Positions 36,171-44,815 of a stretch of DNA of 64,000 nucleotides are shown piece after piece (the stretch's first letter is position 1; each line of letters opens with the position of its first letter). This DNA comes from Archivesica marissinica (lineage: Eukaryota; Mollusca; Bivalvia; Venerida; Vesicomyidae): the NCBI GenBank assembly GCA_014843695.1, contig CM026397.1, positions 36,980,858 through 37,044,857 on the forward strand, read 5' to 3'. The translations under genes were made by a program, and so were the position numbers. The notes under the pieces are model-generated. The model ran no database searches and had not been told where the DNA came from. It saw only the letters and a program-made list of their open reading frames with translations.

Positions 36171-36517
36171 AACGTTTTACGTAAAACACGTAAGGATCAA
36201 CGCATGTGAATAAAATTGCATTTGGTCGCAGAGCTGCGTCTAACAAGTTGAAGTCTGAGTCAACAAAACTGTTCAGTCGGGTAAATGACCAATAGTCCCT
36301 TGTCGTCTGCTCCCCGTCCGTAACGAGGCTTATTATAAGCCTGTTGCCATACATTGTTGACACGAGTCAATAATTCGTAATTGTAAAGATCACGTCTGTT
36401 GCGATGTCCTTAAATGATGTAGTCTGTATTGTTGCTGTTTTAGGGTCGTCTAGGAACGCCCCCTGCTTAAAAGCATCAATTGCTGAAACAGCCTTGTTTG
36501 ATTTTCGGGATGACACT
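36171..36517 (-). pseudogene. Candidate terminal exon (copy 1 of a tandem pair) with in-frame stop
   Basis: An acceptor TTGTTTCAG precedes TGTCATCCCGAAAATC, which encodes SSRKSNKAVSAIDAFKQGAF. The frame aligns along its length with 35640-35991 and ends DPYVFYVKR followed by TAA. An in-frame TGA (about 36362-36364) stands where the sister copy has Arg, just before LVSTMYGNRLIISL. This is a substitution and not a homopolymer change, so this copy is probably truly disabled unless read-through or an alternative start at the later Met is used. Confidence 0.5.
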
Positions 36518-36652
36518 GAAACAATTATTCAAAATATGAATCTATTCACACCAATAGTATAACAATGATTCGGTAGACCGCAGTTCAAACAGAAGAAACA
36601 CAAAACATGAATGTATACAGATTAAATGAACATCAGGTACATAGCCTTATAC

Positions 36653-36904
36653 CTAGAAAAATAATCCAAGGACGGTAGCAACGTTGTTTGTTCTAGCTTT
36701 CTCCGAGCATAGCATACAATTACGACCAACCCAGTTTGGGAAACACACTTCGCATATGGTATAATACCAATAGCATGATTTGCATTTTAAAAATTCATCC
36801 AAATATGGTTGGCAATATTTAAGACATCTGCGACATTTAACCTTATTGTTTTCGTTAATTATACACATTTTAGGAGGTAATTTCATCGTCGCGTTTATTA
36901 TTCG
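36653..36904 (-). CDS. Small Cys-rich, probably zinc-binding protein or exon
   Basis: The frame of about 80 residues has ordered Cys pairs: CRRC then C three residues on, CKSC, CEVC and CMLC. Eight or nine regularly spaced cysteines suggest a zinc-ribbon or treble-clef type fold with two metal sites. It begins near MKLPPKMCIINENNKVK and ends VATVLGLFF. It lies on the same strand and between the N-terminal exon (37017-37654) and the duplicated terminal exons, so it may be a middle exon of the same gene. An AG acceptor candidate lies at AATGAACAG near 36907. The family is not recognised. Confidence 0.5.
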   Translation of the reverse strand, partial: RIINATMKLPPKMCIINENNKVKCRRCLKYCQPYLDEFLKCKSCYWYYTICEVCFPNWVGRNCMLCSEKARTNNVATVLGLFF

Positions 36905-37016
36905 ACTGTTCATTTATTATATATAGGTAAAGTTTTAACTTCAAGGTAAACAGGGGTCGTATAAAAAAAAAAAAAAAACAAATAAATAAATAATACCACA
37001 TCAGAACCATACATAC

Positions 37017-37654
37017 TTTTAAAGTGTTTCCTGTGTTGTTGTTTCCTGTGTTGTAATAACAGCTTTGACTTGCATTTCGGTGTAAGCATTCTTCTCTCAG
37101 GTTGCTGCATGTGCGATGTGGAACATTCTTGTTCTATGGTAGGTTCAACTATTCCACCGGATGACCTCTCACCTTGGTTTAGTTTTTGTTTAACTAGCCT
37201 TTGTCTCAGTACGCTGTTTTTCAAGGGTGGTTTTCAAGTGTCGGATTTCCCTTCGTAGATCTTGACATTCTCTTTTTGCCAGAAGGAAATTTCATTTTAA
37301 CAGTGAGTCTTTCAACGCCTGACTAAGTAGACGGACAAGGAATTGGTGCAGACGTTGAATCACAAGGACCGACATCAGTATCTACATCCATCATTTCTGG
37401 TTCGTTTACTACTTCATTGTTATTCAAGTCTATTACAACGTTATTATCTTCAGGATTAGCATTGCTTCTTTGTCTCTCTTTTGTTGCATTGCATTTCGTA
37501 TTTTTTTACGTCTCTTCTGTAGCTTTTTCCGGGAAAGAACTGCAGTTGGAGTGTAGTAAGTCTTAACCCTCCTAGCTTCCTCTTTCAAGTATTCCTTTTG
37601 TGACTTCTTTCGTTCTCGGTACGCTTTCTGTATTTCAGCTCGTGTCTTTGCCAT
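37017..37654 (-). pseudogene. N-terminal exon of a transposase-like gene, several one-base frame breaks
   Basis: Starts at the ATG at 37654 (MAKTRAEIQKAYRERKKSQK), a very basic helical segment resembling the N-terminus of the large transposase at 47714. An acidic linker with NNEVVNEPEMMDVDTDVGP and a coiled region (for example RQRLVKQKLNQ) follow. The exon closes at a consensus donor GTATGTATGG at 37016. Four to five frame changes are needed, near 37455 (AA), 37329 (TT), 37296 (GG missing after AAAT) and 37230 (CCC). All are single-base homopolymer changes. The gene may thus be whole in the animal. Downstream partners are probably 36653-36904 and the tandem terminal exons. Confidence 0.5.
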
Positions 37655-37697
37655 CGTCTGCAATGGAAAAAAACATGTTCTGAGTCGTCAACAAATT

Positions 37698-38390
37698 ATA
37701 GTGAACTACGTTACCATTTAGTGAACTACGTTACCATATTCAGCATGCGCTCTATGTATTATTTATTTGAATGTATATAAAATAACAGATAATCACTAAA
37801 GATACACCACACCCCCTGTATGACAAATAGATCAATAAATGTATTGTTAGCAGTTGGCAAACATCATGTATATCAAAACTCAATAATACAAGTCTAAATC
37901 TTACTTAACAGTCCCAGTTTTTTCTGCAACCTTCAAAATCCACCATTTTGGTTTAGAATTAGCACTGTACGGATGGTCTGCGGTGTTTGGACATATATTT
38001 CTACTTTAAAATAGTCCTAAGATTAAAATACAGACATTTCCTCGTTTTGGCAGTAACGTAGTTCACGAATAATAGGTTTATTCGGTATTTATTTTTACAA
38101 ACTCCAATTAGATAAATATGTATTGGTACATTGTAAATGGTCCATGGGTGCCTACCTACTGGCGAAATAACATACCTGTGGTATTACGGCATATACATGG
38201 AAAGTATGGTAACGTAGTTCACTATAAATGTCAAATCAAAGGAATACAACTTTGACATTATTTTTGGCACTTTTTGTAAACTGACATATTCAAAATGACT
38301 TTATAATGCAATAAGCTCATACATTGCTCATTTAATCGGCTATATATTTATATATATGTGGTACTTACCCTGATACGGTAACGTAGTTCA
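37698..38390. repeat. Clustered GGTAACGTAGTTCAC motif upstream of the 37.6-kb gene
   Basis: Five copies occur: GTGAACTACGTTACCAT twice in tandem (about 37701-37735), then GTAACGTAGTTCACGAA (38051), GGTAACGTAGTTCACTAT (38209) and GGTAACGTAGTTCATGAC (38379). The first two are inverted relative to the others. The placement just upstream of a transposase-like N-terminus matches the subterminal arm of the 41102-49237 element, with a different motif. The ends of this element were not found. Confidence 0.65.
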
Positions 38391-38624
38391 TGACGTTTTC
38401 TGTGACAGAACTAAATAACTGAAAAAAATTGTTTTAAGTGTTTCTTTTATAATTTTATGCCGTATTTAGCAGTTGTTTTACGTGTCATGTATCTTATAGT
38501 GTATACAACCCGACAAAACATGCCATGCATCTTCCTTATACTTGATACCAAAGTTAAGGACCCGAAGTTGTGACAGGAGTAGTATAGTGTACGCTGTATT
38601 CCCATTACTTCAAGTTCAAGTTTA

Positions 38625-38701
38625 CCGCCAATTTTTTCCCCGCCATTTTTTCCCCCCGCCAATTTTTTTGGTTCGCGCCAAAATATTTTCCCGCCAAATT
38701 T
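38625..38701. promoter_or_regulatory. Cluster of E2F-like sites
   Basis: Within 77 bases there are five CCGCCA or CGCGCCA cores. TTCGCGCCAAAA (about 38672) and TTTTCCCGCCAAATTT (38686-38701) match the E2F consensus TTTSGCGC/TTTCCCGCC very closely, and three weaker CCGCCATTTTT/CCGCCAATTTTT copies precede them. The cluster lies 170 bases left of the small frame at 38868-39092 and about 1 kb right of the 37.6-kb gene start. It could therefore be a cell-cycle-linked promoter element or simply a GC/T-rich tandem repeat. Confidence 0.5.
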
Positions 38702-38867
38702 AAAAAAAGTCAATAATCAATAAATCGATAATCAATAATTAATAATCCATATTATGGAATAAAGAATTCGCTCTGGGGAGGGTCCGTAGATATTAAAACT
38801 GGTTTCATATCGATTGGCACCGCCTCCTGGAAGTCTGCGAGGGTGTTAGAAACAGTCGCAGACCAGC

Positions 38868-39092
38868 CTAATGGACTCGGGAGGGTCCGTAGAGGTCAAA
38901 ACTGCTTTTTTCACAACACTTACAAATGAAAGCTTCCTCTTTTAGTTTATTTCGTTCTTCAAAGGCATTCAAATGGTTTACTAAATTTTCTTCATCAGTA
39001 TCACTAAACTCCAGTGTTCTTGCTTTTTTCATCTCCGAATTAGAGTCATTATCGCTTTTATTTCCACTCGTTTGAGAATGCTGTCTCTTCAT
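38868..39092 (-). CDS. Hypothetical small charged protein
   Basis: A 74-codon frame from ATG at 39092 (MKRQHSQTSGNKSDNDSNSE), with an acidic stretch (FSDTDEENLVNHLNAFEERN) and a CKCC motif near the end. It lies in the same orientation as the Polinton genes to its right, 0.5 kb away. The composition looks coding, but the family is unknown. It may be a small Polinton accessory gene. Near its stop, GGGAGGGTCCGTAGAGGTC repeats a sequence found at about 38775, so its 3' end may reach into a repeat. Confidence 0.35.
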   Translation of the reverse strand: MKRQHSQTSGNKSDNDSNSEMKKARTLEFSDTDEENLVNHLNAFEERNKLKEEAFICKCCEKSSFDLYGPSRVH

Positions 39093-39359
39093 CGTCCTAT
39101 TTTCGTTCTATAAGTCCCAACGAACTGAAAAAATGTACCGAAAGCTTTTCATTTAAATAGCAAAATTTGCTAAAGCACGGTTTTGGATATATGTTGTCTA
39201 TATAATATGTATTTTCTTTCAACCTATCAGATAACGTTTCACGGGTGACGAGTACATCCCACCGATAATGACAGTTATATTAGTTCTAGTGTCTACCCAA
39301 TCAAAAACCATTATATTCCCACCCCCAGTATGATATCTAGAAGTACATAGATTTCAAGT

Positions 39360-39466
39360 AGTTAGACCCATTTAGTCGCCTTTTACGATACACGCATGGG
39401 TTAGACGGTGGTTGCCATTCTGAGCTCCCTCAATAGTTTTACTCCCCCAACCACAGGGGAAAGATC
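39360..39466 (-). mobile_element. Possible retroelement 3' tail
   Basis: On the minus strand CGTGTATCGTAAAAGGCGAC and CCCCTGTGGTTGGGGGAG resemble a conserved 3' tail I associate with invertebrate non-LTR elements and SINEs. The match is from memory of the pattern only. No coding region or tRNA head is attached. Confidence 0.35.
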
Positions 39467-39557
39467 TTGCTTGAATAAACAATGTACAACTACTAACCTC
39501 TTTCAACAATATAAAACTACTAAACTGTTTTAAACGATGTGAAGACTACTAACCTGT

Positions 39558-39962
39558 TTAAACGGAGTACTTTATCCATTTTAACTGTTTTGACTTCAGT
39601 GTTCTCTTTCTAGTTTTGCCTAGACCGTTGAATGGCATTTTTGAGAGTGGTCTTTCTACATATAACGTCGGTTTTACATAGGCGGTAGTTGCATCCGTTA
39701 ATTTGTTTTTCCCCGCAGTTATGTCCACAGGAAGATTATCTCCCCGTTCTAATGGAGGATTATCTTCCCGTTCTACTGAAGTCTCATCACTACCCACTAT
39801 GGCGGGTGTTTTCATGGACGTTTCATTAAGGTTACTGTTCTATTCGGGGGATATGTTTAATTGCCTTTCCCCGCCTGACTGGTTTTCAATTCTTTTATTT
39901 CCCACTTGCTTAAGTAATGCATCATATTTGGTTTTAGGTATCAATAAAAATTCCTTTGCCAT
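39558..39962 (-). pseudogene. Polinton-associated small gene with in-frame TAG
   Basis: Starts at the ATG at 39962 with MAKEFLLIPKTKYDALLKQ, a start I associate with a small conserved gene next to the packaging ATPase in animal Polintons. The frame meets TAG at codon 41 (about 39840) and then stays open in the same frame for 92 more codons, ending RKRTLKSKQLKWIKYSV before TAA. The basic C-terminus is typical of small DNA-binding or capsid-associated proteins. The break is a substitution and not an indel, so it looks like real decay or a rare read-through. It begins only about 8 bases after the neighbouring gene's stop. Confidence 0.6.
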
Positions 39963-39970
39963 TTTTCGTT

Positions 39971-40246
39971 TTATAATTCCGTCTTAACAGCTTCTATGAG
40001 CGGTTTGATGAGGGGGAAATATTTGTGTAGCAAACGTTTTCTTTGAGGCACTGTTAACCCTTTGAGAACGAAACGACGAATAACTCGTTTATGCTTATTT
40101 AACTTTTTTATGGTTTGTTGCGTTAGCTGTCGATTTCCCACCATCACATTGTATACAATTTCGACAACGGCTTTCATCTGAGACGGTTCTATCGCTTTTA
40201 GCAAAGCTAACTGTTGCGAACCAGATGTCGTCGAGAGAAGTTTCAA
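39971..40246 (-). CDS. Polinton-associated conserved small basic protein
   Basis: About 91 residues. The pattern starts LLSTTSGSQQLALLKAI, continues VVEIVYNVMVGNRQLT and a Lys/Arg-rich region (KKLNKHKRVIRRF, RKRLLHKYFPL), and ends AVKTEL. This matches a short gene that recurs beside ATPase genes in invertebrate Polintons (a role in the virion core or DNA binding has been suggested, not proved). No ATG is found at the left side of this frame. It overlaps the end of the ATPase region, and an A7 run at about 40263-40269 may hide the true start or a one-base error. I infer a compact cluster ATPase, this gene, then 39558-39962, all on the minus strand. Confidence 0.65.
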   Translation of the reverse strand: MKLLSTTSGSQQLALLKAIEPSQMKAVVEIVYNVMVGNRQLTQQTIKKLNKHKRVIRRFVLKGLTVPQRKRLLHKYFPLIKPLIEAVKTEL

Positions 40247-40848
40247 GAAATATCCGTGTTTTTTTATGCGGACTTAAGTCAATGACTAAATATCCATATT
40301 TTTCGGAACAAGCTTGTTTGTAAGCGCTCATTACAACCGAAGCCTGACCTAGCTGTCGAGCCAATGTTTGTATTTGCAATTCGTCCCTCTGATTCTTGAA
40401 TAATATGAAGTAGTGAGTGTTTAGACTAATCGTGCGAAATTCTTTAGTACCGTTAAATAAATTCTGACAAATAAAGCAGCAGCGTATACTTTAAATGATG
40501 GGAATATTGACAGAAAATATCCACAACGTCGACACTTTTGCTCAAAAGCTCATCCAACAGAAGAATCTTGTTGTGTTCGGGGAATTCGGCGGCCCACGTC
40601 TCCAACATGTCGATAGTTGGGAGACCTTCATAAAATTCTACATCCGGAATCGTTTCTTTTATGTTATCATACAATTTTTGATATACCCCGAAACATATGT
40701 ATATTTTCTTAGGAGCTTCTTTGAACACAGCCTTCGCGTGTTTTAATACTTCAAAAACGAATGAAGATTTACCAGCTCCGGAGGGACCGATAACTAAACA
40801 AGTGGAGGGGGTTTCAAATTTAACCAAACTTTCCATGACTACTCGCAT
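40247..40848 (-). pseudogene. Polinton-type packaging ATPase (FtsK/HerA-like, A32 family), one frameshift
   Basis: From Met at 40848 or 40836 the protein shows Walker A GPSGAGKSS and Walker B KILLLDELL about 75 residues later. After a frame break it continues with NLFNGTKEFRTISLN, HYFILFKNQRDELQIQ and KYGYLVIDLSPHKK, the expected order for Polinton and adintovirus genome-packaging ATPases. The break is near 40464-40466, where one T of a TTT run is in excess, so it could be an assembly error. The ATPase would drive DNA into a capsid. No capsid, polymerase B, integrase or protease gene is visible here, so only part of an element remains. Its 5' side is cut off by the 41102-49237 transposon. Confidence 0.8.
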
Positions 40849-41011
40849 GAATAGCTTAGAAAGAAATGAAACTTTTATTGCGAGTTGTACGCAATATAAG
40901 ACATTACCATTTTTATAAAATGAATAATAAGAACGCATCTCTAAATCTACGCTTTAATATATTCATTCACACTTCACAAACATACCTAAAAAAGCTGATT
41001 ATAGTATTCAA

Positions 41012-41100
41012 ATTTCTAATTACAAAGTATACAAAATTCTGATTACAAAGTGTATACAATTCTGATTACAAAGTGTACAAGATTCTAATCACAAAGCATA
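41012..41100 (+). repeat. Four short tandem units next to a transposon end
   Basis: About four copies of ATTCTGATTACAAAGTGTA (variants TTCTAATTACAAAGTATA and TTCTAATCACAAAGCATA), spaced 26-27 bases. They end exactly where the inverted end of the large transposon begins (41102). Confidence 0.75.
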
Positions 41101-41111
41101 TGGGTCATTCT

Positions 41112-43078
41112 CAAAATATGTAGCAATTTCATATCGATAAAAGACAAAACCCAAGTATTTCATTTATTTCTGTAATTCATTCAACAAATAGAACTATAAA
41201 CAAAGAATCAAAATATAAAATATGACAGCATAAATCCATCCGATATCGGTGTTATTGCGATAACTGGACATGGGGTCAAGGTCACATGTCCTTCCTGTTA
41301 CCATTATTGAAAAACTATTTTAAATACAATTTTGCTCTTTTTGTTTGTTGTTTCTACTTTAAAACCATCCAAAATACATATATATTTATTTTTAATATGC
41401 AACTGACAATTACAATTACATAATTATGCTTTAAAATATCAATCCAATGCAGTTTCAAAAGTAAAATGTGCTTCAGGACAATATTTAGTTAATGTTACAC
41501 ATGCGTTCATTGCACTACATTTATTTTTGTTATATATTCAGTATCTTAACCGTGATTATTAGTGATTACGGTTATAAATTTGCTAGAAAATATTAGGTAT
41601 TTAAGTAATTTGCATAATTGCCATGGTAACATGAAGGACATATGTGGGTAACAGAAAGGACCAAAGAGGTAACAGCAAGGACATTTGAAGACATTTTCTC
41701 AGAAAATACTATTTGCAGGTACAGTTTTATACTAATAATTAATTACAGATAGTGATATATCAAACCAAAGCCTAAAGCCAACACAGGACATGTTTGTCTA
41801 ATTTCTGACTATAAAAGAATGCAAAAACATGAAAACATGGTAACAGCATGGACGGTAAACGTAACAGCAAGGACACCCGTCTTGCATTGTGGCATACAAA
41901 TCAAAAAAATAATGACTAGATGATTTAATAATGATGTAAACCATGGCAATGCTTTGCTTGCTTGCATTGCAAGCTGTTAGTAATTGATAAATACAAAACA
42001 AGAAATGAAGAAATATAAACAAATACAATTTGTGTAACAGCATGGACGGTTCAGTAACAGCAAGGACACACATAAAACATTTTGGCACATACAAAAGACA
42101 GATATCCGTAAAAACAGATTTGCTATAATAATTCTACAACAATTCTAACTGTGTACATTAAAATAATTATTTACGTACATTGTGACGGGTAACAACAGAA
42201 AGTGATATGTAAACAAGTATCTAGAAATGATCAGTCGAATACATTTTAAACTTGATATGTTCAACGTGGCTTTTAATTAAATTAACACTGTCTTGTTAAC
42301 AAGGTACTACAACTGAATTTACGACGGATTCAGTATGTTTGCAGCATGTTTCAATGATTAGTGTTAAATTGTGTGATAGAAAATATTAGATATCCATTTA
42401 ATTTGCATAATTACCATGGTAACAGGAGGGACAATTTGGTAACAGCAATGACATCTTCTGTGAATTGTTATTTGAGATTGCAGTTCTTATGTAGTATTTG
42501 ACAACAGTTCTAGATTAAAACAAAGCCTATAGGTACCACGGGATATATTTGCATCATTTCGGACTATAAAAATACAAAGACATGAAAACATGGTAACAAC
42601 ATGGATGGTTTTACAGTAACAGCAAGGACAACCTTACTGGATTGTTACATATATATTCAAATATTCAAATTTAAATGACCAGATGATCAATAATGAAGCA
42701 AATCATTCCATGCTTTGCTTACTTGCATTGCAAGCTGTTGGTAATTGATAACAAGGAATGGAGCACTAAACAATTGAAATGTGTGTAACAGCATGGACGT
42801 TTAAGTAACAGAAAGGACAAACACAAATCTATCATTCTGATTGTCTAGAGACAAACATGAATCTGATGACAGTCGGTGACTAGAGCACAGATATTCATAT
42901 GGATGTCGGTGATATGAACAAATATGTATTTAATGCAGCGTGACTGTCAGTGCTTACAACAACTGCTAAATAGTTACTCTTTGACAACTATCCATGGGTA
43001 GATCGGTAATCATTACACTACATACATTAAATGTATGCAGATAGCTGCAAGCTTAGATATTGGATAATCTTTAGCTTT
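41112..43078. repeat. Left arm of the 8.1-kb transposon with subterminal motif pairs
   Basis: Copies of GGTAACAGCAAGGACA or GTAACAGCATGGACGG are seen near 41624, 41649, 41670, 41839, 41861, 42034, 42055, 42418, 42438, 42590, 42615, 42784 and 42806. One reversed copy (GTCCTTCCTGTTACC) lies near 41289. Many occur as pairs 20-25 bases apart, one with CATGGAC and one with CAAGGAC. The section 41580-42080 is repeated with changes at about 42373-42820, for example the shared GTGATAGAAAATATTAG / TTTGCATAATT blocks. Such arrays are typical of transposase binding sites. Confidence 0.8.
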
Positions 43079-43394
43079 CTAATCCCGCATCACAACCATT
43101 TTCATAACTTCTTTCCAAAGTGTTGGGTCGACCTCAAAATGTGAAACAGACCCCTCTTTTAAAGTAGGTTCTGGTATAACAGCCATTATGTTTTCATGCT
43201 GATACCAGCATTTGTCCTTTCGTTTTTTGGGCCAGAAGAAGCAGTTTTTTCAAGTTTTCTTCCTAGCATTCCCATGCATTCTATATAGACATCATCAAAA
43301 CCCACATCTTCCACATACCCAAGGTATGGAATGCCATCATAAGGACATACTTCCCCAGACATTGATTTGGATCTGGCACCTCCGGCAATAGTGC

Positions 43395-44160
43395 CTCTTC
43401 ATCTAACAAGCCCTCCGTCGCCTTCCCATCATCAACACACATCTCCTTCGCCTTCCCATCATCAACACACATCTCCGTCGCCTTCCCATCATCAACACAC
43501 ATCTCCTTCGCCTTCCCATCATCTGCACACATCTCCGTCGCCTTCCCATCATCAGCACACATCTCCGTCGCCTTCCCATCATCAACACACATCTCCATCA
43601 CCTTCTCATCATCAACACACATCTCCTTCGCCTTCCCATCATATACACACATCTCCTTTGCCTTACCATCATCAACACACATCTCCTTCGCCTTCCCATC
43701 ATCACCACACATCTCCTTCGCCTTCCCATCATCTACACACATCTCCTTCGCCTTCCCATCATCAACACACATCTCCTTCGCCTTCTCATCATCAACACAC
43801 ATCTCCTTCGCCTTCCCATCATCTACACACATCTCCTTCGCCTTCCCATCATCAACACACATCTCCTTCACCTTCCCATCATCTACACACATCTCCTTCG
43901 CCTTCCCATCATCACACACATCTCCTTCGCCTTCCATCATCTACACACATCTCCTTCACCTTCCCATCATCTACACACATCTCCTTCGCCTTCCCATCAT
44001 CAACACACATCTCCTTCGCCTTCCCATCATCAACACACATCTCCTTCGCCTTCCCATCATCTACACACATCTCCTTCGCCTTCCCATCATCAACACACAT
44101 CTCCGTCGCCTTCCCATCATCAACACACATCTCCATCGCCTTCCCATCATCTACACACTC
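43395..44160 (-). repeat. 30-bp coding minisatellite (CVDDGKAKEM repeats)
   Basis: About 25 units of 30 bases, plus strand TCCTTCGCCTTCCCATCATC followed by AACACACATC or TACACACATC. In the transposase frame each unit encodes a ten-residue DDGKAKEMCV-type repeat. The exact 30-base period preserves the frame except at two one-base losses near 43914 and 43937. Confidence 0.92.
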
Positions 44161-44224
44161 TTCCAATGACTGTTCATCTGTCACAGAATCCCCCCATGAC
44201 TGTCCATCAGTCACAGAACCCTCC

Positions 44225-44815
44225 ATCATGCTCAGAATCGTCCCCTGCGTGTCCATCACCCACCGAATCGTCCCCTGCGTGTCCATCACCCACAGAATCG
44301 TCCCCTGCGTGTCCATCACCCACAGAATCGTCCCCTGCGTGTCCATCACCCACGTAATCGTCCCCTGCGTGTCCATCACCCACAGAATCGTCCCCTGCGT
44401 GTCCATCACCCACAGAATCGTCCCCTGCGTGTCCACCACCCACAGAATCGTCCCCTGCGTGTCCATCACCCCATAATCGTACCCTGCGTGTCCATCACCC
44501 ACATAATCGTCCATCATCCACATAATCGTCCCCTGCGTGTCCATCACCCACATAATCGTCCCCTGAGTGTCCATCATCCACATAATCGTCCCCTGCGTGT
44601 CCATCACCCACATAATCGTCCCCTGCGTGTCCACCACCCACAGAATCGTCCCCTGCGTGTCCACTACCCACATAATCGTCCCCTCGTGTCCATCACCCAC
44701 AGAATCGTCCCCTGCGTGTCCATCACCCACAGAATCATCCCCTGCGTGTCCACCACCCACAGAATCGTCCCCTGCGTGTCCATCACCCACAGGAGCCTCC
44801 ATTGTCTGTTCATCG
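44225..44815 (-). repeat. 30-bp coding minisatellite (GDGHAGDDSV repeats)
   Basis: About 19 units of 30 bases, plus strand TCGTCCCCTGCGTGTCCATC followed by ACCCACAGAA or ACCCACATAA. In the transposase frame part of the array encodes GDGHAGDDSV. After a one-base shift inside the array (near 44685) the frame reads TQGTILWVVD-type repeats, so the array is already out of register with itself. Confidence 0.92.

Noticed and set aside
43367..44476. Plus-strand 369-codon frame rich in Ser, Pro and His
   Set aside because: It is the antisense shadow of the coding minisatellites of the minus-strand transposase.
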